Part shown: positions 33,201-45,200 of the stretch, piece after piece
Numbering within the stretch: position 1 is the first letter of the stretch
How the letters are laid out: each line of letters begins with the position of its first letter
Source: Shinisaurus crocodilurus
Taxonomy: Eukaryota > Chordata > Lepidosauria > Squamata > Shinisauridae
Direction of reading: 5' to 3'
Assembly: GCA_021292165.1 (NCBI GenBank)
Contig: CM037885.1
Coordinates: 7,683,042 to 7,747,041 of the forward strand
Length of the DNA: 64,000 nt
The notes under the pieces: generated by a model
Seen by the model: only the letters and a program-made list of their open reading frames with translations
Told to the model about the DNA's origin: nothing
The model's database searches: none
Translations under genes and position numbers: made by a program

Positions 33201-36200
33201 ACTAACACATTTCTTATAGCATAAGCTTTCATGATCTGTAATCCACTTGATCAGATGCAGAAAGTGTTCTCAGCTGACAGGTATATATGTCACACACACA
33301 CACACAGAAGCATAGAGAGATCAAATAAACAGTGGGATCAAATGACAATGAAATTTCAGAAAATACAATCTAATGATTTCATTCAAGCTTAAATCATAGA
33401 ATCATAGAAAAGTAGAGTTGGAAGGGGCCTACAAGGCCATCGAGTCCAACCCCCTGCTCAATGCAGGAATCTAGGTCAAAGCATCTCTGACAGATGTCTG
33501 TCCAGCTGCACCTTGAATGCCTCCAGAGTGGGAGAGCCCACCACCTCCCTAGGTAGTTGATTCCATTGTCTTATTGCTCTGACAGTCAGGAAATTTTTCC
33601 TGATGTTTAGGTGGAATCTAGGTTCCTGTAACTGTAAATGTATGCACAATGACCATTCACAAGAGCAGTCATTGACGACAGCACAATCATTCTAGCACGG
33701 GTTAGGGGGCGCAAATTACTTGCCTTGCCCCGGGTGCTGACAACCCACGCTACGCCACTGGTGGGGTGTCACTGCCCAGGGTCTCTTCCCACCAACTCCG
33801 GGGGGCCTTGAGGCCAAGAATGCATATTTTAAACAGGATGCTGATTTTTCAAATTGAAACAATTATCATTATAATGCCTGTGATATTAAAAGATTTATGA
33901 TGGCTGAGATAATTATGCTTGAGTTCAAGGTATAGGACCAAGCAGACAATGACCTTTACTTTTTCATCCCACAGTTTGTTCCGTTTACTGGCCCCATTTT
34001 TGGGGGCCTGAGTGCGGGGAAGATGGTACTAATCCAAGGCCAGGTCCACCCTTCGGTGAAAAGGTTTGTCCTGCCTCCTCTTTGCATACCATTCTATCTG
34101 TCTTTCGATAATCATCCTGCCGCATCAATTCTTTCCCATCACACCTGATCCTTCCTCTGTGACTATATAGCCTTTCTTCATCCTCTCTGTTCACTGACTT
34201 TCCACTGCTCTCCCAAATTAGATATTACTATAATTGCCAGTGAAACAGGAAAAACAACAACACACATCTTGGATGGTATTTTGTCTTGGACCAGTTGCTG
34301 GAAAGTCAACAGTGAAGGCCATTCCAGCTCCTCAGTGTGTGTGTGTTTTTTAAAGCTGCTCACCTCAAGTGAATAAGCGGCTTCTGCGATGGATTCTGCC
34401 CTTAGATCTGCACCAAATTGCTGTGATTCTGCCCTCTCAGTCCAGAAGGATTTGCACCAAGCTCCACCCAGATACCGGAATTCTTGATTCCAGGAGTTGG
34501 CCACTCTAGAGATTATGTTCCAGGCAGGTATAACAAAACTTCAGGGCCAGCATAAGCTTTTGGCATCCTTGGACAGGTGCCATGGCCATAGGCCTGTCTG
34601 CTGATGCCTGCCCTGCCCTCCCCTAATTTTTTTTCTGGCCCAACACCCAGAGCAGTGTCAAGTGGCTGGATCTAGCCTTCCTTTTAATTTCCCACAATTC
34701 CACTGACTTAGCATCACTCCAAGTCATTTGGGGAAACTGAAAGTGTGGGTGATGCCAGCTGCTTCGAGTTATGACGCTGCAGCAGCGTAAGCCCACCTCC
34801 AAGCAGGGTGGCAGTAAATCCTCTTTTTACGGAGGACAGTCCTCTATTTGAAGGCCTGCCCTGTCCAGTTCTGATTTAAAGAGAAAGAACCATAAGAACT
34901 GTTGCCCACCCACAGTCCATACCTGCACAGCAGATGGAAAAGGCAGGTACAGCACACAGGTCACCTGGTCAAAGTCTTCCACACTGTGGTGAGAAACACA
35001 CTGTATTTCTGTTTAAATTATAATAAATATTTCTAAGTTGGCATCTATACATATGAATTAGTGTGAAGGGAGGAAGGCAGGGGGGTGCCCTAGCTCCCTG
35101 CAGTGTAGGCAGGGCTACACAATTGTGTATGGTGCTACCACCCCATACATCCACCTCAGTCTGAGCCTGGCGACAGACATCCAGTTAAGGCTGGGCGCGC
35201 CACCCGCCCCGTTTTTCCGGGCCCCGCCCCCTGACGCCCCTGCCCTGCGCGCCGCTCGAACGACCCCTTACCGCGTTCGGAGGTCCCGATTTCCTGTCCC
35301 AGAAATGACACGACGGGGCCTCTGCGCAGGCGCAGAACGGTCCCATCGCGTCATTTCCGGTCCCGGAAGTGACGCGACGGGACCGATCGAACAGAGCGGG
35401 TGGTTCTCCGCCGGATCGGGCGCCTGGGGCAGCTCTCCACGGAGCGCGCGAGCCACCCTGAAGAGGAGGTAAGGTCTCGCCAGGGCATGAGCGGGGCCAT
35501 GCTCGGCCTCGTTCTGCCCCGGCGAGGCTCGATTTACATGTCTACCTGGCGACTCTCAGACTTTATAGGACACGCTTGAGGCTTAGGGAATAGGGGTTCA
35601 GGTTCAGGCCAGCCTATTCACAAACCTCAAGCCTGAAACATTAAGCTGTAGCAAGTAACCAAGCAGAATAACTTGGATTTAGTACTAAGGGTTACAGTAA
35701 TACCTTGGATTGCAAGTAACATGGTTTGAGAGCGTTTTGCAAGACAAGCAAATTTTTAAATATTTATTTATTTATTTTTGACTTGATATACAAGCGACGT
35801 CTTGCAATACAAGTACTGTAGTACGGCTTAAATTAAAAATCTCTGTACAATTTTTTTGGGGGGGATTTCGTTTTGATATAAGAGTGTTTTGGATTACAAG
35901 CACATTTCCGGAATGAATTATGCTCTCAATCCAAGGCATGACTGTACTTGGAAGAAAGCACACATAACACTTGAGGTAGTTTACTTTACAGTAGGGGAAA
36001 TGGGGGGAAGGAATAAAAGGCATCCAAAAAAACCAGAGAGATCTTTGGAAACAACACTTCAGGCAATTTTTTTAAAAAAAATATCTCTAAATCCCTCTCT
36101 AAATCTGTCCTATAGGTCAGCGGTCCCCAACCTTTTTGGCACCAGGGACCGGTTCCGTGGAAGATAATTTTTCCACGGACCAGGGGTGTGTGTCGCCCAC

Positions 36201-39200
36201 CACTCACCTCCTGCTGTGCAGCCGCGGGGATGTCTCCGAGAGTCTCGAGGGGCTGAAGCGAGTCGAACTCGCCCCACTCGACCCCCCCCAGGCTCTCAGC
36301 GACTTACCTGAGTATGTAAATACCATGGTGAAGTACCTTAAAACGTTCGCGATTTGCTATTCGCAGCCGTTTTAAGGTACTTTACCATGGTATTTACGTA
36401 AAAAGAGCAGCGCCGGAGCACCAGGAAGTGACACGACGGGTCTCCCGTTGCGTCACTTCCGGTTTTCCGAAAATGCTCGCCGGGAGGCGAGCAGAGGGAT
36501 GAGCGGCGGGGGGTGCTCGCCGGAGCTTGTGAACACTCCGAGAGCCAGGTGGGGTGCTCGCGGTGCATCCCGGCTGGTGCAGTGGCCGGGCGCCCCGGCC
36601 CAGTTCCTAACAGGCCACGGACTGTACCGGTCTGTGGCCCGGGGGTTGGGGACCCCTGCTATAGGTTACTTAAGTACAGACCTTCCAATAGGACAGGGCC
36701 CAATCCTGTCAGAGAATCACAAACCCAAAAGCAAGTTGAAGCATGAAGACAAAGACAAAAGGGTGGCTTCAAGCCCCCTCTTTTTATGCTCAACTCAAGC
36801 CACTAACAACTCAAGAAAGCTCATTGGTAGCCCATTAGAGAGCCAGTGTGGCGTAGTGGCTAGAGTGTTAGACTGGGACTCAGGAGATCCGGGTTCTAGT
36901 CCCCGCTCGGCCATGAAACTCACTGGGTGACTTTGGGCCAGTCACTGACTCTCAGCCTAACCTACCTCACAGGGTTGTTGTGAGGATAACATGGAGAGGA
37001 GGAGGACTATGTAAGCCGCCTTGGGTTCCTTGCAGGAAAAATGGCAGGGTATAAATATAATAAAATAAATAAATAAATAATAGTCTGGCTGGTACAGCGT
37101 CCCCAAACCCCATAGGGGAGGGTGAAATTCCCACAGGAACACAGCTGAGATAATTGAATCCTATTTACTGAGTCTTACTCTGCCCTTGGAGGCTTAGAGA
37201 CATCTCAAGATTGCAGACACACAGCTGGTGAGAGCACCACGTGCCACTTCAGCCCGGCCAAATGGAGTCTCACACACAGTTAGGGCACAAGAAGAAAATT
37301 GAGTTCTTGGCACTTCGCATATGCAAATTTTATGCAGATTGCTCCCATCTTCTTTGGTGATGCATCTCCTCTTTTTTGGTGTTTCATAAGTGGCCACCCG
37401 ACCACCAGGGTTGTAGGACTTCATAGAGGACACTCCACCGAGGGCCTCCTCCAACCAGGGGCCAACCCTGCAAAGCCTCAGTTTCTCTATTGTAAAATGC
37501 CCTTGGTACAGGACTCTGCACTGGAGAAAGGGCCAATATGGGAAGGGAAGCTGAGGTGTACAGGAACGCTGGCAAGTGTCAAAGCAACTTGAGAAGTCAG
37601 GAGAAACTGGGCTGACGGGTGAAGGGTTAAGTGCTCCCTTCCCGCTCCTGAAGGTGCTTTGCCATGGAGGACTGGAGCTTCATTTCACACAGTGCAGTGT
37701 GGTGTGTACTTTGCCCCCAAGATACTCATTTAGTAGTGTTCAACTATAATGTTATGAGGGGAAAATGACTACAAACAAGATTGGCTTCAGGCATTCATGG
37801 GCCCCAGGCAAGGACTTGTAGCTCCCCAGCAACACCTAGTTATGAGGTACCATTTTTACGTATGCCAAGAGTGTGAGGTTTATTCCTGGTTTTATTGTTT
37901 TATGGAGGGAACTAGTTCTGTGTACCAAGGAGGACTTTGCTTCTTGAACAGTGCCTTTCCCTCTCAGAGCCAGAGGACAAGACAGTTTTGAAACTGGAGG
38001 ACTTTAAAGTTGGTTTATGATATGGCATAGCGAGCGGGGAGGGTGTCTGCTGTTCAAAAAATAAAAACAAAAATAATAATGATCACATTAGGCATCCTGA
38101 AGCCCCTGAGGCATGCCAAAAGTAGCTTTGAATCCCAGCCCAAATGGTTATTTTTAATCTTTTAAAAATAATAATAATGTTGTGAGCTGCAATAAGGGCA
38201 TGCCAAAGAGAGACCGAGGAATTGAAGAAATAAGAGTAAAATAAATGATAGGGTGGCTACATGCAAAAGCAGACAGCGTCTCTAGGTTCATCGAAGCAGG
38301 TGTCATTTTCCTCACCCCTGCACGACAAGCCACACTTCTTCTACACAACTGTTAAAACTACAAGAGTCCTGGACTTCCTTTTGCACCTGGCTATGCATAA
38401 TATTACTCATCTGTGCTGCTGGGGGTGGTGGAAAGCAATATCCAAATGCAATCATCTAGCACAATCAAACTCTGTGACTGGGTTCAGACAACAGGATAAC
38501 CCACACTCAAGGGTGGAGTGTGGGTTGTCGTAGAACTGTGGGTTGTTGTTGAAACGTGGGTTATCGTGCTGTATGAACCCAGCTGAAATAACAAACCATG
38601 GTGAGCAACCCACAGTTCACAACCCAACAACAAACCATGGGTTCCCTTCATGGGTTGTTCATGGTTAACAAGCCATGGCTTGTTAGCGCAGCTGGGTTGA
38701 GACAACACGATAACCCACGTTTCAGCAACATTCCCCAGTCCAATGACAACCCACACTCAACCCTTGAGTGTCGGTGCTCGTGTTGCCTGAACCCAGTCAG
38801 TGTGTCTTCACTGCTCCTCCTGCAAACCACCCCTTTCTCCCACTGTTCCTGCATCTCATCTCAGTCTCCAGTCCTTTCCCCTCATCTGGGGGCCTCCACT
38901 TTGGTCAATTCTCTCCCCCACCCCATCTCCTTCTGCTGACAGGCTTCATTCCTAATATCACCTCATATTTCAGATTCGCAGTTAATCTACTGTGCGTTAA
39001 TGGTGAGATTGCCTTCCATTTCAACCCACGGTTCAATGAAGGCTGGGTAGTCGTATGCAACACAAATCAAAAAGGCTGCTGGGGATCTGAGGAACGGACC
39101 TCTAAAATGCCCTTCCAGCCAGGTTCCTATTTCGAGCTGATCATCAACGTCAAAAGCCACTGCTATCAGGTGAGGAGGAGGTGGTCCAGCTAATCGTCAT

Positions 39201-42200
39201 ACAGACTCCACTGGGGTGGCGCAAGACGGCTTCACCTTTGTTGTTGTGGCGCAAGATGGCTTCACCTTTGCTGTTGTGGCACAAGATGGCTTCACCTTTG
39301 CTGTTGTGGTGCAAGGTGGCTTCACCTTTGCTGTTGTGGCGCAAGGTGGCTTCACCTTTGCTTTTGTGGTGCAAGATGGCTTCACCTTTGCTGTTGTGGC
39401 GCAAGATGGCTTTATGTGTAGGGTAGTCAGAAGGGGAAATATGGTATTCTCACTCCCCCCACACCTCCCTTAGTTATGTGGCTTCATATTGGGCAGGGGA
39501 GAGGCTTGTTTGTGTTTTTGGTGTGGGAACGGGACAGACAGCGAAGAGGAAATATGTAGAAGCTGTGTGGGCTGGCTTGATGGGGCTGAGATCTGCATAG
39601 AGATGCTGTGTAGACAGACAGTAAAAGGGGGGCTTCTGTGCATGAAATACCCTCGTGTTCAGTGTGAGACTTTTGCAGAAGTGTGGGCCCTGACTCCCAT
39701 TTCCAGGGGTCAGGCTTCTGTGGCCTAGAAGAGGGGTGGGGGCGCTTCTGAGTTTGCCTCTCCCTTCATCCCCCCCCCCCCCCAGCATTTAGCCAAAAAC
39801 TACTTTCCCTCCCCCCACCAGGTTTGGGCAAACCAAAGGATACCTGAGGGCCAAATCAGACATGATGAGGAGTGGTCCACATGTCTGTCCTGTTCACATA
39901 TAAAGTGGGAGTTGGATGCGTCAGTTTTTTTACACAAAAAGGAATGCGCTGTTGATGGGAGCAAGGCTCTACTTCCCGCTGCCTTATCCCATTTCACTTT
40001 GTTGCTTTAAGCATTTTGTTTCTTTGTTTACCCTCCAGCCTGGTTCTGCTACTGCAGTGTTCTCCAGCCTTGGGTCCCCAGCTGTTTTTGGCCTACAACT
40101 CCCAGCATGCCCCAGCCAGCTACGCTGGCTAGGGCATGCTGGGAGTTGTAGGCCAAAAACAGCTGGGGACCCAAGGCTGGAGAACACTGTGCTACTGGAA
40201 TTGAGCCAGGCTAGGAGAAAGCTGGATTAAAGCTGAGGTGGACAGACTTCAGGTTGGCAGGATCCTGTCTTTTGTACTACAACAACCCTGTGGTCCAGCA
40301 GCTGAAACCTGCAGGGCTGGCCCCAAAAACATTTTGCCGCCTGAGGAGAAGAACAAGATGGTGCCCTTCTGCCCATCCCACGTACAGAAGCTGAGCAGAC
40401 TGGCAGCTGAATCTTACTTCAGCGTTGGACAGCGTCCCCCACAACACCTGAGGGCAGCAACAAGCTAGTTCAGCGGGTGCAGGGCTGCCCTCAAAACACC
40501 TCCCCACACAGCTCTGCCTTCAAACACCTCCCCACCACTCCCCATTTTTCAGCATCTGCTGCTTGAGGCAACAGCTTCGTTCTGACTAAATGGTAGGGCC
40601 GGCCCCAGAAACTAGGTGCAAATAGTGGTGGGGCTGAGTGGGGGTGGGAGGAGCCAAATGCAAAATGGTGGTTCAGGGGCGGAGCCCACCACCTCCTGCC
40701 TCCCATGGGACATGCATTGGCGTGCCCGGCGTGCCCACATTCAGCTACATCTTGGTCACGGCTGGCCAGGAATTTGAAACTCTAAACATGAGCCAGCAGA
40801 AGGCCTGTGGCTCACACTGGCTCAGCTTGTCTGAGTGTGGAAAGCTAAGCAGGGTCAGGCCTGGTTATTACTTGGATGGGAGACCCCTCCTCTAGTTTCC
40901 TGCATTGAGCAGGGGGTTGGACTCGATGGCCTTGTAGGCTCCTTCCAACTCTATGATCTATGAAATCTATGAAATGCCCAAAGAACTGGTCAAAGCCAAC
41001 AATTCAAACTGATATTTTACAAGGGAGGAACACTGAGGTGAAGAGATAAGCAGTTGGCATAGGGCCTGCCACGGAGGAGAATTCTTTTTAATCTGCAAAT
41101 TTACTTGCTATTGTTAAATGGTTGGGAGTGAGAAACCCTTGTTGATTTGTTAAAAACCTTCCGCCCGCCCCTGCCTTAAATCAGCAAAGTACAGTGAGGA
41201 AGAAAAAAAAAAGGGTGGACGAGGGAGTAGGTTTCATTCCCTTCCTCCCCACAGTGCTCCTTCTAATGTAAACAATTGACCACCCGGCCCTTGCTTTGTA
41301 TGTGATTAGGGCAGAACTCTTGATAAAATATAGCAGGTTAAGTTTGGCCTTGAGATTTTATTATTACATTTGTGAATCACCCGGCCACCCTGGGCGATCT
41401 AAACTGTTAAATCCTCCCCCCCCAATACATAAGAAATACATAATCAATGGACTCTATTTCATGAAAACTTATGCTAGGATAAGGGTGCAATCCTATGCAT
41501 GTTCAGACAGCATGGCTGGCTGGAGAATGCTGGGAGATGTAGGACATTTTTCTTCAGGGATGGTGCCAGGTACCGAAAAGATCCCGAGTTCTCGCCAACA
41601 GGACCAAAAAAAAAAAAGAGAGTACAAATTTGCATATGCTAATTTACATAGGCTCTAAAGCAGTGTTCTCCAACCTTGGGTCCCCAGGTGTTTTTGGCCT
41701 AGAACTCCCAGCATGCCCCAGCCAGCTATGCTGGCTGGGGCATGCTGGGAGTTGTAGGCCAAAAACATCTGGGGGCCCAAGGTTGGAGAACACTTGCTCT
41801 AAAGTCTCTCTCTGTGTGTGTGTCTTTAAAGGACCTTGTCTCCTAAGGACACTCCTATTTGTGAAAAGGGATGTATGGACAGGGGAGAGGAGGGCATTTG
41901 ATTTCAGAGAAAAAAACCCAGGCAGAAAAATTCAAGGGAGGCAGAAGGAAGGGAAGCACATGTGGGCAAAAGGCCAGCTCGTCTAGGGGGATCCGATGCA
42001 GCAGATTATCAGGGCCCCTGCCCGTTATTTCAGCAAGTGCCCAAAGGCAGCAGGGTGGCGGGGCAGATGGCCTCCCAGAGATTCGGGGCTCCAAATGAAA
42101 GATTTGGGGCACCAGCCCTAGTGGGCCACCCCCTAACACCACCTCTGTTTTTCTGTCTAAACATGCATAGGATTAGGCCCTAATCGGTTTTTCAAAGTGC

Positions 42201-45200
42201 CACAACTTTTTATGATCGCTGCCACCTAGTGGTTGGAACAAGGTCTTGCTGAACCACCACATCAAATTCTACCTCTTGTTTTTCCAAGAGCTTCCCTCAC
42301 TTCCTGGTACCATTATTTCTCTAGGTATCTGTCAGCTGGCAATCACTTCCTGGAATATAGGCACCGCCTTCCCTTCCATCTGGTCCAGTCTTTGCAGATC
42401 ACTGGGGATGTCTCCTTGAATTGCATAAGCTTTGCTGGAACTTCTGTAAGTTGCACCTTTTCATCTTGTAAGTTTCACCTTTTACAGGCCTGTGGCTCAC
42501 GCTGGCTCAGCTTGTCTGAGCGTGGAAAGCTAAGCAGGGTCAGGCCTGGCTATTACTTGGATGGGAGACCCCTCCTCTAGTTTCCTGCATTGAGCAGGGG
42601 GTTGGACTCCGATGGCCTTGTAGGCTCCTTCCAACTCTATTGATCTATGAATCTATGAAATCTCTCTTACTCCCAGTTCAAATTTAACAACGTGGATTTT
42701 GTAGCTTACAGTGGGGGAAGCAGCCATTTGTAAATCCAATGAAAGTTTTTCAAAATATGGCGATCTAATTTTAAAAAGAGGCTGCCATCTTTCAACTTGG
42801 CAATTTATGGACAGGACATTCACCATGTTAATGGAGACAGAATGGCTCATCAAGGGACTTCATGCCAGCTGGTCATGTTATTTAAAACAACTATAACAAC
42901 AATTAAATACAGAGATGGAAAAGACAGCTCACTAATGGTTTCAGTTGTCAAGTGAGCAGGAAAAATAGAAAGAAGACGAATTACATTTCTACAAATGACT
43001 TACCATTATTAATTCTTTATACAAAACAACTTAGCCATATTGGTTCTTTATTTGATTTTTAAAAAACATACTGGTACTTGCTATGTGTCTTTGCTGATTC
43101 CAGAAGGCTATTCCCCCTTCCCCCAATACATATTTTTGAAACCGAAGGCACACATTGCTTTGTTTGTTGAATGTTCAGTCCCTGTCATCTGTCGTTTATT
43201 TATTAATTTATTATAAATATTTTTCTGTTGCCCTTCAGTAACATTTCCCAGGGTGGTTTACAAAAACAGAACACAAAAACATTTAAAATACAAATGTTTT
43301 CAATGAACTTATTTTTTATATGGATTTTAAAATTATTATTAATTTCATTTATGTACTGCCCGATAGCCAAAGCTCTCTGGGTGGTTCACAACAATTCACA
43401 AAATACAGAACACAGATACAATAAAATACAGCATAAAATACAGATACCATAAAATATAGCATAAAATTTCAAAATACAAAATTTAAAACAGTTTAAACAG
43501 CTGAAACAATTTCAGTAAAAAACTAGAGCTGTTAAAACAGCGGACATGTTGTTGTTGTTGTTGTTATTATAATTTTCATTTCTACACCGTCCAATAGCCG
43601 AAGCTCTCTGGGCAGTTTACAACAACTATAAAACACAATAAAATACAATATTAAAATACGAACAATAAAAACATTGGAAAAAAATTCAACATATCCCATC
43701 ATAAGCCAGTAAATGCCTGGTGGTAGAGGACATTCTTAACCTGGCGCCGAAAAGATGACAATGTTGGCACCAGACAGGCCTCAGTGGGGAGATCATTCCA
43801 TAATTGGGACCACCACTGAAAAGGCCCTCTCCTTTGTTGCCACCCTCTGAGCCTCCCTTGGAGGTGGCACTTGGAGGAAGGCCTCAGATGTAGATTGTAG
43901 TGTACAGATAGATTCAGGGTCAATTATCAGAAGAATCCTAACAGATACAAGAACTAAAAGACCACACGATCTTAGAAAGGTCATTGTCTGGCACTGAAAG
44001 TAGGCAGACCTCTCTGGAGAGAGTTTTTCATAAATGGGGCATCACCACCAATAAAATCAAAGTTTTTGCCCCTGGAATCTCCCGTTAAAAGCATCTCAGG
44101 TAGCAGGCAGGGCCAGGAAAGGCCTTTGCCAGAGTTGGAGAGTGGCTGCGAGTCAGAGTAGGCAGAACTGGCAGTGCTGGACCAATGCTCACGTTTGCTA
44201 CAAGGCAGCGTCATCTGTTCGTATCTGTTCTTTCAGTCGGCATAAGAAAGGCAAAATTATTTCCCAGGAAGCAAGAATTGCAGCCAGGAGTTTTTGGCTG
44301 CCGATTGATGTTTATTCATTCATATGTGTATAGTGTCATCTTTCCTACTAGCTCCAGGTGGCTAATGATGGCTTTTGGGTCAACAGTGGACCCAGTTTTT
44401 TTCAAACTGGCAAAACAGGCAGGCCTAGAGGGGCGAGGTGTGCATTTTTTAAATAGTGGTTCTCATTTCTGGATGTATTTCTCTTTGTGTTTCAGGCACC
44501 ACCCCCTTACACGCCTCCCGCTAATGTCCCTCCTGCTTACGGTGTCATCACAGCCACCAATGTAAGTAGAACCCCTTTGTTTGCTTGTTTGCATCTCTCT
44601 TATTTGCAAAACCCACAAGTGTCGGGAGTGGTGGTGACGATTACTGTTGGCTACCTGTGCAGCAGTTTTAATGTTTCGAGTGCTTGACTGCATTCATTTC
44701 ACTTTCACAATACTCTGTAAGGTATTGAGGCTAGCTTCCTCATTTTTCAGATAGGCACCTGAGGTATAAGTGACTTGCTCAAGGCCATCCACCGAGAGCT
44801 TCTCTACACGAGGCATTTATTGTGTTCTCGTGATTCCTCACCCACGGTAGTTTGCAGGTGCTTTCCACAAGGTCCTCATCCTCCAGGTCCTCTCCCATGC
44901 TTTCCAAGCATTTCTGCGGCTTTTGTTTTTTTTTTTGGAACAAGGGAAATGAGCTATTAAAAGATTATCACGCTATGAAAACGCTACAAAATGGTTGTGT
45001 ATTTTTGCAATTCTGCTATACTGCAGCGCCACCTTGTGGTTGTATAATGGAATATATAGGAAGGCAGAGAAAGAAACCGCCCCCCCGGGGGGGGAACGCA
45101 TGTAAAGGAGCTGATCTTAATTCTGCAAAGAATGCAGAAGCAGAAGCTTTGGTACTGTGGCAGGTTAAAAGCCTAATGTAGAGAAGCCCCGAGTGCCTGT

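Noticed and set aside
36838..36915. Functional tRNA genes at the SINE heads
   Set aside because: The heads have box A/B-like sequence but no complete cloverleaf or anticodon stem, and they continue into a SINE body.
38598..39193. Upstream extension of exon 3 as one long coding exon
   Set aside because: The frame open before 38974 lies in the CTGGGTTCAGACAAC repeat and C/T-rich DNA; the tttcag acceptor and phase with exon 2 fix the start at 38974.
39181..39473. Repetitive peptides ([10 protein letters not shown] units) on both strands
   Set aside because: They come from a 30-bp minisatellite whose length is divisible by three; location is intronic.
42325..42345. Alternative acceptor (gtcag at 42331-42335) that might rescue the exon 4 frame
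   Set aside because: Starting the exon after it gives phase requirements that do not match exon 3, so the frame is still lost.
40803..42659. Functional 5S rRNA genes
   Set aside because: Only part of 5S is present, with substitutions, and each copy is fused to a CR1 3' end with an ATCTATGA-type tail, so they are SINEs.
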